Of a DNA stretch of 35,974 bases, positions 28,733 through 35,974 are shown piece by piece. The position numbers and the translations under genes were made by a program. Numbering within the stretch: the first letter of the stretch is position 1; each line of letters starts with the position of its first letter. Source of the stretch: JBDKTH01 sp964558295 (lineage in GTDB: Bacteria; Planctomycetota; Planctomycetia; Pirellulales; Thermoguttaceae); NCBI GenBank assembly GCA_964558295.1, contig CAZLDQ010000031.1, positions 1 to 35,974 on the forward strand, in the 5' to 3' direction. Below the pieces are notes generated by a model. The model was not told where the DNA came from. It saw nothing but the letters and a program-made list of their open reading frames with translations, and searched no databases.

Positions 28733-30964
28733 ATGTTGCGGATACGATTGTCTCTCACGTTTCTCGCGGCCGGTCTGCTGATCGCCGCGGTCGCGCCGGC
28801 TTGGGCTCAACAGACGCCGCCTATCCAGGGCAACGCCCAACAGTTGATCGCCATCCTCCAGAACGCTGACGCCCCATTGTTTGACAAGGCCAAAGCCTGC
28901 CAAGCCCTGGCCGTTGTCGGCACGAAGGAGGCGATTCCCGTCCTGGCCGGTTTGCTTTCCCATCCCGAGCTGGCCCACTATGCCCGCTTCGGCCTGGAAC
29001 CGATGCCCGATCCGGCCGTCGACGACGTGCTGCGCGATGCAGCCGGCAAACTCGAGGGCAAGCTCCTGGCTGGCGTGTTCTGTTCGATGGGCGTGCGGCG
29101 TGACGCGAAGGCCGTCGCCCTGTTGGCGGCCAAGCTTGGCGACGCCGACCCGGTCGTGGCCGAAGCCGCCGCCAAGGCGTTGGGCCGGATCGCGACCCCC
29201 GAGGCCATCGAGGCCCTCCAAAAGGCCCTTACCGGCTCCAAAGAGCTGCGCCCGGTCGTAGCCGGCGCTTGCCTCACCGCGGCCGACCTCCTTCTCAAGC
29301 AAGGCGACAAGGCGGGCTCCGCCGCCCTCTACGACACCCTGCGGAAGGCCGACATTCCCAAGTATCTCCAGTCGGCCGCCATCGAAGGCGCGATCCGCGC
29401 CCGCGGCGCCGACGGCTTGCCGATGCTGGCCGAATTGCTCCGCTCCGACGATTCCCAACTGTTCCGCACCGCTCTGCACGTTGCGCAGCAGATTCGAGGC
29501 GCCGAGGTGGCCAAACTGGTGATGAACGAACTGAAGCTGCCCGAGGCGGTCAAGGTTCCCGAAAACCTCCTCGTGATCGTCAAGGCCCAGTATGGCGTCG
29601 GCGACCAGATGGTCGACGTGACCAGCAAGGTAGCCGCTGCGGTTGGCAGCGGGCAAAAGGTCATCGCTTCCAACGCTCTGGCCGGCGATCCGGCTCCGAA
29701 AAAGGTCAAGAAGCTTTGCGTCGAGTACCTGTTGGGCGGCAAGAAGCACATGGTCGAAGTGGCGGAGCAGGAGTCGCTCTCTCTGGAAGGCAAAGGGGCC
29801 ATGGAGCTTGCCCAATATCCCCGCCAGACGCTCTTGATCTACGTCCTCGGCGATCTTGGCGAAAAAGTGGCCCTGCCGACCGTGCTCAAGGCCGCCGAGA
29901 GCCAAGCCTGGGACATCCGGCGCGCGGCCGTTCAGGTGCTCGGCACTCTGGGGGACGTTAGCGTCGTCCCCGTGCTCCTGGCCATCGCCGTTGATGAAGG
30001 GACGGGACTGGCCGAGACCGCTCAGCAGAGTCTCGTCGAATTGGATGCTGACGGCGTCGACGCCGCGCTCATGACGCACCTCGCCGAAAGCCAAGGCAAG
30101 CATCGGGCCGTGGTCATCGACCTGCTCGGACAGCGCAACGTGACAGCAGCCGTGCCGGCGTTGATCCAAGCGGCTGACGACGCGGATCAGAGCGTGCGCA
30201 AAGCGGCCGTGCTTGCCTTGGGACGGACCGTGGGGCCTGATCAGTTGTCGGTGTTGATCAACCGCCTGATCCACCCGAAGACGGCGGAAGCCGCGGCCGT
30301 GGCCAAGCAGGCCCTGTCGACGGCTTGTATTCGCATGCCCGATCGGGATGCGGCCGCAGCCACCTTCTTGGCGGCGATGCCGCAAGCGTCGGTCGAGGGC
30401 AAAGTGGCCTTGCTCGAACTGCTCGGCGTGGTCGGTGGCCCCAAGGCTCTCGACGGCGTGGTCCAAGCGGCACGCAGCGACAACGACGACCTCAAGGACG
30501 CCGCCACCCGGGTGCTCGGCGAATGGATGAGCGCCGACGTGGCTCCCGCGTTGCTCGACTTGGCGAAGACCGAATCGGTCAACAAGTACAAGATCCGCGC
30601 CCTGCGCGGCTATATCCGCTGTGCCCGGCAGCTCGACATGGAGCCCGCGCAGCGATTGGAGATGAGCCAGCAGGCGATCGAAGTCGCCCAGCGTGCAGAC
30701 GAGAAGCGTCTGGCGATTGACGTGTTGAGCCGTGTCCCCTCGGGAGCCGCCCTCAAGCAGGCCCTGTCCTACCTGCCGGACCCGTCGCTCAAGGAAGCCG
30801 CCAGCGATGCGGCCGTCACGATCGCCGACAAGATCGTCCAGCACGCTCCGCGGCAAGTCGCCGATGCGATGAAGCAGGTGATCGCCGCCACCGACAACAC
30901 GGATCTGTCCAATCGGGCCAAGGCCCTGTTGAACCAGGCCGAACGGAAGCTCGGCGGCAAATAA
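28733..30964 (+). CDS. Exported HEAT-repeat protein with inserted beta domain
   Basis: The 743-residue protein has a signal peptide (MLRIRLSLTFLAAGLLIAAV, cleavage after AWA near residue 25). Many HEAT-like helix pairs follow, such as AVALLAAKLGDADPVVAEAA, AIEALQKALTGS, AVVIDLLGQRN and VRKAAVLALGRTVG. Around residues 274-340 a different module interrupts them: LLVIVKAQYGVGDQMVDVTS, GDPAPKKVKKLCVEYLLGGK. It recalls the DUF3395-like domain at the C-terminus of DnaJ-type proteins, noted from memory. HEAT arrays are protein-binding scaffolds; here the place is the periplasm or cell surface. TAAGGAG nine bases before the ATG is a strong ribosome binding site. The position 51 bp after the Tat-exported oxidoreductase suggests a partner role. 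A strong terminator closes the pair. Confidence 0.87.
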   Translation: MLRIRLSLTFLAAGLLIAAVAPAWAQQTPPIQGNAQQLIAILQNADAPLFDKAKACQALAVVGTKEAIPVLAGLLSHPELAHYARFGLEPMPDPAVDDVLRDAAGKLEGKLLAGVFCSMGVRRDAKAVALLAAKLGDADPVVAEAAAKALGRIATPEAIEALQKALTGSKELRPVVAGACLTAADLLLKQGDKAGSAALYDTLRKADIPKYLQSAAIEGAIRARGADGLPMLAELLRSDDSQLFRTALHVAQQIRGAEVAKLVMNELKLPEAVKVPENLLVIVKAQYGVGDQMVDVTSKVAAAVGSGQKVIASNALAGDPAPKKVKKLCVEYLLGGKKHMVEVAEQESLSLEGKGAMELAQYPRQTLLIYVLGDLGEKVALPTVLKAAESQAWDIRRAAVQVLGTLGDVSVVPVLLAIAVDEGTGLAETAQQSLVELDADGVDAALMTHLAESQGKHRAVVIDLLGQRNVTAAVPALIQAADDADQSVRKAAVLALGRTVGPDQLSVLINRLIHPKTAEAAAVAKQALSTACIRMPDRDAAAATFLAAMPQASVEGKVALLELLGVVGGPKALDGVVQAARSDNDDLKDAATRVLGEWMSADVAPALLDLAKTESVNKYKIRALRGYIRCARQLDMEPAQRLEMSQQAIEVAQRADEKRLAIDVLSRVPSGAALKQALSYLPDPSLKEAASDAAVTIADKIVQHAPRQVADAMKQVIAATDNTDLSNRAKALLNQAERKLGGK

Positions 30965-30989
30965 CCGCTTCGCTCCCAAGAGACAAACC

Positions 30990-31033
30990 AACCCGGAGCC
31001 TGGCCCTCGTGCCGGTCTCCGGGTTTTTGTTTT
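30990..31033. terminator. Strong terminator after the HEAT gene
   Basis: AACCCGGAG (30990-30998) pairs perfectly with CTCCGGGTT (31017-31025), followed by TTTGTTTTA on the plus strand. It lies 25 bp after the HEAT gene stop. On the minus strand the tail (GGTTTGTCTCTT) is weaker, but it could also end the converging DUF1559 gene. Confidence 0.88.
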
Positions 31034-31084
31034 ATTCGGCGTTGCAAGCCAGACTCACTGCCCGCAAATCCTGCCCCTTCCAAT

Positions 31085-31990
31085 TCAAAAGGCCGTGTTG
31101 ACCACCTGGCCGTCGTTCTTCTCGATGAAGAGCCGGAAGGTTTCCGGGTCAATCGAATAGGAGATGAATCGAACCGACCCATCACAAAGCAAGGCGTTGA
31201 AGCCGCCGGGATGGAGTTCGCAGGAGTTGGTGCCGCCTAAAGCTCCGCCCAGGGGCAGGATCTGTCTCAATTCATCGGCCGTTACATCCTTCGGTTCCAT
31301 CCAATTGACCGAAGTGCCGGGGACTTCAACGACCATGAAGGTGTTCGAAATGCCATCCGCGATGTCGGCAATCCCGGAGGACTTGCCTCCGTCAAAGACC
31401 GTTCCGGGACCGGTGATCACCACGTAGTTGGTGGTGGTCGCCGTGTTGGCCCCCTTGTCGCTGAGACACCGATATACCGAAGGCATCAAGTGCACCAGCG
31501 TCCGGTTGTTGGGCCCATCCCACGGCTCGTCGAACCGATACTGCTCGTAAAGGGGTTTCATTTCCATGTAGGGCAAAAGCAATACTCGCCAACTGTGCAT
31601 TGGCTTGCCATTCTGGTCCGGCAGGTAGGCCGGCGGAAAACAACCGTATTGGTCATGATAATTGTGCATTGCCAAGCCAATCTGCATGAGATTGTTGGTA
31701 CACTGTGCCTGCCGGGCGGCCTCCCTTGCGGCCTGCACGGCCGGCAACAACACCGCCATCAGGATCCCCCCGCAACCCACAAACAGCACCCCCGCGCCAA
31801 TCAACACGACCAGCAGCAAGGTCCTCCCTCCCGAATGCCGGACAGGTGGGGCATAGCCGGCTGCGTCTTTCGACAACCCCGGAATCGTGATCATTCGGCC
31901 ACACGAAGCACACGGTCCGCTCTGACCCGCATACTCGTCAGCCACGTTCGTCGCCACACCGCAATGCGGACAGGTGAAAGGAATCGGCAT
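31085..31990 (-). CDS. DUF1559 protein with N-terminal zinc ribbon
   Basis: The 301-residue protein starts with a four-cysteine zinc ribbon, CPHCG (residues 7-11) and CASCG (27-31). A membrane helix follows (LLLVVLIGAGVLFVGCGGIL), and then the DUF1559 module, a planctomycete-expanded pseudopilin-like family: LLPAVQAAREAARQAQCTNN, LMQIGLAMHNYHDQYGCFPP, and ALLCDGSVRFISYSIDPETF near the end. Usual DUF1559 members have a type IV pilin-like leader instead. Here the ribbon is cytoplasmic and the DUF1559 part outside the membrane. GGAGGAGG seven bases before the ATG is an excellent ribosome binding site. Function of the family is unknown. It is the clearest taxonomic marker in the window. Confidence 0.93.
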   Translation of the reverse strand: MPIPFTCPHCGVATNVADEYAGQSGPCASCGRMITIPGLSKDAAGYAPPVRHSGGRTLLLVVLIGAGVLFVGCGGILMAVLLPAVQAAREAARQAQCTNNLMQIGLAMHNYHDQYGCFPPAYLPDQNGKPMHSWRVLLLPYMEMKPLYEQYRFDEPWDGPNNRTLVHLMPSVYRCLSDKGANTATTTNYVVITGPGTVFDGGKSSGIADIADGISNTFMVVEVPGTSVNWMEPKDVTADELRQILPLGGALGGTNSCELHPGGFNALLCDGSVRFISYSIDPETFRLFIEKNDGQVVNTAF

Positions 31991-32241
31991 CTTGGCACCT
32001 CCTCCCGAGGTCAGTTAGAAACCAGAACCCTCAATCGCAGCCCCAGCGAAGGCTGCCCACACGGCCCTGGCCGTCACTCTAGCAACCGTGGACAACGCCG
32101 TCCAGCGGGGGCGAAGTAGGGAGGCAACTCTTCCTGGCAACTGCCGAGACCAGCATTCCAGCTGAATCGTAGCATAGTCATTACGCTCCGCGTGATGCGA
32201 TTCCTCACGGCAGAGCGCGAGGAGAATTGGGGCAAAAGCCG

Positions 32242-33591
32242 TTAGGAACCGACGCTCCAAGAACGGACCGTCTCAAGTTGCGGATGGTGCGGATAGAAGA
32301 ATCGTCGGAGATACTCCGGCTGGGCAGCGAAGTTCACATGGACCAGACTGCCGACCGCTTGGAATCCACCGACAATCTCGGGATGCTGGCTATTCTGAGC
32401 GGCAAAGCCTCTCTTGGTCATCAGGGGCTCAAGATCCCAATTCGTGTTGCGATAGCCGCGCAAGTGTTCACCGCAACGGCCGAGCCAAGTAGAGTGGGGG
32501 AACACGACTTCGGTTGCGCGCGGACCGGTTGCTTCGCGACGGCGGCGAGCCACAGCGGGAATGATCCCCACCATCCGTTCCAGCGAACCACGGGGTGTTT
32601 CCAAATGCTCGCAAAGGTAGGCCAATCCACCCCCTTCCGCATAGAACCGCCGCCCGGCGCGCAGATGGTTGCGCAGGGCCGCTTTCATACAGTGATTCTC
32701 GGAAAGAACCGTGGCAAAGCGTTCAGGATGGCCGCAGCCGAGATAGACGACACTGGTGCCCGGGGGCAAAGCCTCGTCACGCAACGGCGAGAAATCCACA
32801 ATCGTGGCTCCGCGCAACTCCAGCCAATCGAGCGTATCGGGGAAGTAGCCGTTGAACGCTTCGTCGTAGGCCACGGCCAAGGTGAGCGGCAAACACATCG
32901 GCTCAGGACACAACTGTTGCAACGGAGCTTCCGGAAAATCCCGCTCATCGGCCAGACGCCAGATCCGTTCCGGATACCAGTGATGCATGAAGCGGTTCCC
33001 CAGCTCCCGGCCCAACTCGGGCGGCAAACGCCCACCTTGGGGCAAGGCCTCCAGTTGGGCGGTCAACTCCGGGGTCCGCTCCAACGCACCAAGCACGGGC
33101 AGTCCCCAGCGGATCTGCAGGTCGGCGGTGACTTGCGCCAGTTGACGCTCGCTGGTGATCCCGTCCAGGAGCACCCCCTCGACATCGCGCGGCCGGTGCG
33201 GAAGGCAACGACTATCAAGCTGCCTGACATCCAGGATCACTAACCGGGGAAGATTGAGCCAATGACAGAGCGTTTCCAGGCTTCCGCCGTCGGCGTCGGC
33301 CTGTCGGGCTGGACGGAATCGGCCTTCCACGACCGCTAAGTCTGCCGACCGCACGCCGCGCAGAAAAATGTCGCGACACATCGCCGGCGACATGAGCCAA
33401 CTGTCCAGGTGACGCGGCATCAGCCCCGTAACGGCTGCCTCCCCCGGATACGCCGGAACAGATGCACGCCAACGAAAGGTCTGGGTCTGCAACCCGTGAC
33501 GTCGCAGGGATTCCATCAGGGCCCAGAGGACCGGCTGAGCATCGACGTCAGGTTGAATCGTGCCTATTGCGACACGTGGCAATCGCGCCAT
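32242..33591 (-). CDS. CobB-like protein lacking P-loop and glutaminase cysteine
   Basis: The protein (449 aa from this ATG) follows the plan of cobyrinate a,c-diamide synthase, a vitamin B12 enzyme, but has lost its key residues. The N-terminal ATPase part reads RVAIGTIQPDVDAQPVLWAL, where the Walker A (G-x-G-K-S/T) should be. AAVTGLMPRHLDSWLMSP and SADLAVVEGRF are still recognisable. The C-terminal glutaminase part has VVYLGCGHPERFA for the usual GGYPE segment and FYAEGGGLAYLCEHL, where glycine near residue 320 replaces the nucleophilic cysteine of YAECGG. No cobalamin genes are near. It is probably a pseudoenzyme or has a new role. The start is uncertain: the frame is open to a TTG at 33687 with GGAG before it, while the family begins near 33591. 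The 251 bp before the next gene hold nothing seen. Confidence 0.8.
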   Translation of the reverse strand: MARLPRVAIGTIQPDVDAQPVLWALMESLRRHGLQTQTFRWRASVPAYPGEAAVTGLMPRHLDSWLMSPAMCRDIFLRGVRSADLAVVEGRFRPARQADADGGSLETLCHWLNLPRLVILDVRQLDSRCLPHRPRDVEGVLLDGITSERQLAQVTADLQIRWGLPVLGALERTPELTAQLEALPQGGRLPPELGRELGNRFMHHWYPERIWRLADERDFPEAPLQQLCPEPMCLPLTLAVAYDEAFNGYFPDTLDWLELRGATIVDFSPLRDEALPPGTSVVYLGCGHPERFATVLSENHCMKAALRNHLRAGRRFYAEGGGLAYLCEHLETPRGSLERMVGIIPAVARRRREATGPRATEVVFPHSTWLGRCGEHLRGYRNTNWDLEPLMTKRGFAAQNSQHPEIVGGFQAVGSLVHVNFAAQPEYLRRFFYPHHPQLETVRSWSVGS

Positions 33592-33744
33592 ATCGATCGG
33601 TCCAAGCGATGCGGGGATGAATTCCTGGACTTGTTCAGACCTCGGGCAGGACTGCTGCATTTTTCGGAAACCAGCGACGGGAGTCAAGGCAGGTCTCCGA
33701 GAATCGTCATGCTATCGTTGAACTGGGCGACCTATGAGGCTCGA

Positions 33745-33761
33745 CTCCTGTCCAACAGGAG
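33745..33761. terminator. Small hairpin after the htrA stop
   Basis: CTCCTGT (33745-33751) pairs perfectly with ACAGGAG (33755-33761) around CCA, four bases after the htrA stop on the minus strand. No T-run follows, so it may be a weak terminator or a 3'-end stabiliser. Confidence 0.35.
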
Positions 33762-33764
33762 GGA

Positions 33765-35273
33765 TCACGAACTACGCAAGGTGACCGTCTTCGTTTCCCC
33801 ATTGGCGCTCTGCAACTGCAGGGTAAGGCCCTGCTCCAGGGACTGTCCACTCCGAGCCGCCTTGAAGTCCACGATATTCTTGACGGGCTTCTGCCCCACC
33901 TGCCGGATCAGCATCCCCTTGCGCACCCCCGCTCGAAACGCCATCGACTCCCGCTCCACATGGAGGACCAGTACGCCGGCATCGGTCTTGATTCCCCATT
34001 GCTTGGCCACTTGGGGGGGGACGTCGGCGACGACCAGGCCCAACTCACGATCCGGATACACCGGAATCCTCGTCCCATCGTCTTCCCCCGAGGGGCTGAT
34101 CCCAGCTACGCCAAACTCCTTGGGCATCTCCTGAAGGGTGACTTGCACCGAGAGCCGCTTGCCTTTGCGCAGTAGATCGATGCGGTGTTGCGACGCCGCC
34201 GGCGAACGCTCGACTGCCTGTTGCAGATCGGCGGCCGTTTGCAACGGTGCGCCGTCAAAGGTGAGAAGAACGTCCTGTTCCTGAAGCCCCGCGGCCGCGG
34301 CCGGAGAGTCGGGGAAGACCCTCTCGATGACAACGCCGCGCTGCGGCGTCCCCTCCTGTTCTGCCGCCCGCTCCGCACGGAGCACACCAAGCGCCACGCC
34401 CAAATAGGCCCGCTGCACCGTGCCACTCTTGATCAACTGCGGGGCTACCCACCGCGCCAGGTTACTGGGGATGGCAAAACCAATTCCCTGATTCCCCCCA
34501 CTGCGAGAGAAAATGGCCGTGTTGATGCCGACGATCTCCCCATCGAGGTTCACCAGTGGACCGCCGGAATTGCCCGGGTTGATCGCAGCGTCGGTTTGCA
34601 GATAGTTGCTCCGCCCGATCGCGCCTAACGAGCGTCCCTTGGCACTGATGATCCCGGCACTCACCGTCCGCTCCAACTCATAGGGATTCCCGATCGCCAG
34701 CACCCAGTCGCCAATCTCCAATTTGTCGGAATCACCCAGCTTGGCCGCAGGCAATGGCTCCCGGCTATCGATCCGCAGCACGGCCAGATCGGACTTGTCG
34801 TCCATCTTGACATCCGTGACCTTGAACCGGCGTCCATCACCAAGTCGCACGACGATTTCGTCGGCGCCGGAAACGACATGGTTGTTCGTCAGCACAATTC
34901 CCGAGGGGTCAATAATGACCCCCGAGCCCAGGTTGGGGACGGAACGGGACGGCGCCTCGGAGTCCGGTGTCTCGTCGTCAAACAGGTCATCCAAGGGACT
35001 CCCCGGAAAAGGGAGACGCCGCGCCGTACGTTTGTCGAGGGGGACGTCGGTGCTCGTCTCGACTGTTACCACCGTGGGCAAGACTTTCTTGGCAGCGCTG
35101 CGAAACGCCAGCGACAGAGCCTTGGCATAGTGATGAGCATCGGCTTCCTCGGCCGCCTCCTTGGCCACCTCCTCGGCGCCATAGGCCACCGGATAAGGCG
35201 AAACCGCCAAGGCAGTGATCAGCCCCCAGCCAATCCAAGCCGCACAATAACCACTGTATCGTTGGAGACGCAT
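33765..35273 (-). CDS. HtrA/DegP-type serine protease with two PDZ domains
   Basis: The 502-residue protein is an envelope protease and chaperone of the trypsin-like HtrA family, removing damaged exported proteins. An N-terminal hydrophobic signal (CAAWIGWGLITALAVSPYPV) directs export. The triad is intact: H132 in LTNNHVVSGAD, D162 in KSDLAVLRID, S236 in NPGNSGGPLVNLDG. Two PDZ domains follow, one starting AYLGVALGVLRAERAAE with VFPDSPAAAAGLQEQDVLL, the second starting LGLVVADVPPQVAKQWG with FRAGVRKGMLIRQVG. The ATG at 35273 has GGAGG eight bases upstream; a TTG five codons earlier overlaps that site and is less likely. It is divergent from rnc, with 213 bp between. Confidence 0.95.
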   Translation of the reverse strand: MRLQRYSGYCAAWIGWGLITALAVSPYPVAYGAEEVAKEAAEEADAHHYAKALSLAFRSAAKKVLPTVVTVETSTDVPLDKRTARRLPFPGSPLDDLFDDETPDSEAPSRSVPNLGSGVIIDPSGIVLTNNHVVSGADEIVVRLGDGRRFKVTDVKMDDKSDLAVLRIDSREPLPAAKLGDSDKLEIGDWVLAIGNPYELERTVSAGIISAKGRSLGAIGRSNYLQTDAAINPGNSGGPLVNLDGEIVGINTAIFSRSGGNQGIGFAIPSNLARWVAPQLIKSGTVQRAYLGVALGVLRAERAAEQEGTPQRGVVIERVFPDSPAAAAGLQEQDVLLTFDGAPLQTAADLQQAVERSPAASQHRIDLLRKGKRLSVQVTLQEMPKEFGVAGISPSGEDDGTRIPVYPDRELGLVVADVPPQVAKQWGIKTDAGVLVLHVERESMAFRAGVRKGMLIRQVGQKPVKNIVDFKAARSGQSLEQGLTLQLQSANGETKTVTLRSS

Positions 35274-35403
35274 CCGTCTGTCCTCCAAGTCGGCCGTTGA
35301 TGGAACCGTACCCCGAAGGAATTCTCAATCGCCTCTTGCCGAGTGACAAGGTCGTATTTTCCCGATTCTTTCCTTCGGCAGAAGGGGGGCGGGCGAGACG
35401 TGG

Positions 35404-35432
35404 TTGACAAAAGTCATGCTCCCTGTTAGGTT
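35404..35432 (+). promoter_or_regulatory. Promoter of rnc
   Basis: A perfect -35 box, TTGACA (35404-35409), is followed after exactly 17 bp by TAGGTT (35427-35432), a weak -10. The transcript would start near 35439, giving a leader of about 50 nt before the rnc ATG. It is the best -35 match in the window. Confidence 0.55.
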
Positions 35433-35486
35433 TACGAAGAGCGGCTCTACTTGCGATCTCCGGATGTGAACTCAAAGGCGATTGTT

Positions 35487-35974
35487 ATGGCGCAGGACGC
35501 CGGGACCGAACTGGCCCCTGAACTGGCAGTGCTTCTTGACTGTTGTGAGCGGCGAATTGGCTACACCTTCACCGACAAAAGCCTCCTCCGCGCCGCACTG
35601 ACCCACGCCTCCGGGGCTGAACACCGCTTAGCCTCCAATGAACGGCTGGAGTTTCTCGGCGACGCAATCCTTGGTGCTGTGGTTTGTGAGTTGCTCTTCC
35701 ATCAGTACCCCGAGTATCTGGAAGGAGATCTGACCAAGCTCAAGTCGATCGTGGTCAGCCGTCAGACTTGTGCTCGCATCAGTGAAGCCCTCGGGATGCA
35801 GGAGTTCCTCATCCTGGGCAAAGGGATGAGTACTCATCCAACCGTTCCCTCTTCGCTCTTGGCCGATGTCTTTGAGTCGTTGATCGCCGCCATCTACCTC
35901 GACGGAGGGGCGCAGGCAGCCCAGGAGTTTATCAGTCGCTATGTGGCGCCAGAGATCGAGTTGGCGGCGGGGGG
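35487..35974 (+). CDS. rnc: Ribonuclease III, N-terminal part (3' truncated)
   Basis: The frame runs off the window without a stop, leaving 162 complete codons. RNase III cuts double-stranded RNA in rRNA processing and mRNA turnover. The signature NERLEFLGDAILG (near residues 53-65) with its metal-binding acidic residues is exact. It is followed by YPEYLEGDLTKLKSIVVSRQ, a loop with FLILGKGM, and LLADVFESLIAAIYLDGG, the second half of the catalytic domain. The double-stranded RNA-binding domain should lie beyond the window end. The ATG at 35487 has AAAGGCG nine bases upstream. It is divergent from htrA and has its own promoter. Confidence 0.95.
   Translation, partial: MAQDAGTELAPELAVLLDCCERRIGYTFTDKSLLRAALTHASGAEHRLASNERLEFLGDAILGAVVCELLFHQYPEYLEGDLTKLKSIVVSRQTCARISEALGMQEFLILGKGMSTHPTVPSSLLADVFESLIAAIYLDGGAQAAQEFISRYVAPEIELAAG

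Noticed and set aside
28727..30991. 754-codon minus-strand frame across the HEAT gene
   Set aside because: It mirrors the real gene, has no signal or start context, and the plus-strand gene has a signal peptide, ribosome binding site and terminator.

Overview
The window looks like a chromosomal segment of a planctomycete (Planctomycetota, probably Pirellulales-like). This rests on gene content, not on a marker tree. The signs are a DUF1559 protein with its own zinc ribbon, a Tat-exported Gfo/Idh/MocA oxidoreductase ending in a REPWQL-like tail, secreted HEAT-repeat and FAD-dependent proteins, a CobB-like protein without its catalytic residues, and many exported proteins of unknown role. The DNA is GC-rich throughout. 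I saw no insertion sequence, phage gene, rRNA or CRISPR array. It reads as ordinary host chromosome with several unusual islands.

Region 1 (1-2.7 kb): the 3' part of leuS, then a non-coding stretch holding a candidate small RNA (promoter, palindromes and a T-tailed terminator within about 120 bp). A small hemP gene on the minus strand follows, with a consensus-like promoter overlapped by a 16/19 Fur box. Behind it lies an unknown 78-residue ORF whose leader folds into consecutive hairpins, a riboswitch-like candidate. Region 2 (2.7-7.05 kb, minus strand): a tight four-gene operon of C39-like peptidase, RimK-type ATP-grasp ligase with its N-terminal domain, GCS2-type carboxylate-amine ligase and N-formylglutamate amidohydrolase. 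This is a plausible pathway for making and cleaving an unknown amide or peptide. Region 3 (7.3-16.4 kb): a macrodomain protein, a GNAT acetyltransferase, a secreted beta-helix protein, a gene remnant, a large exported glycosidase-like protein, and a 1159-residue exported FAD oxidoreductase. The last has two FAD modules, an inserted discoidin-like domain and a HEAT-like tail.

Region 4 (16.7-23.4 kb): cysteine synthase converging on a secreted protein that is about a quarter cysteine in its mature part, an Hpt phosphotransfer protein, a divergent phosphoglycerate kinase homologue with altered active-site motifs, and a lipoprotein-like protein joining a LolA-like domain, a TlpA-type thioredoxin and a propeller-like tail. 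Region 5 (23.5-26.9 kb): a LarA-like protein without the expected lysine motif, yggS and yggU, a 97-nt nested palindrome, a tRNA with CAT anticodon that fits tRNA-Ile2 best, a fragment of a sugar acetyltransferase-like gene, and a PilZ protein. Region 6 (27.4-36.0 kb): Gfo/Idh/MocA oxidoreductase and HEAT protein as a gene pair closed by a strong terminator, the DUF1559 protein, the CobB-like pseudoenzyme, a HtrA/DegP protease, and the 5' part of rnc behind its own promoter.

The most promising undescribed items are the cysteine-rich repeat protein, the structured leader at 2351-2458, the amidoligase operon, the FAD fusion protein, and the candidate small RNA next to the Fur-controlled hemP locus. 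All functions are read from motifs by eye. No database search or folding program was run.
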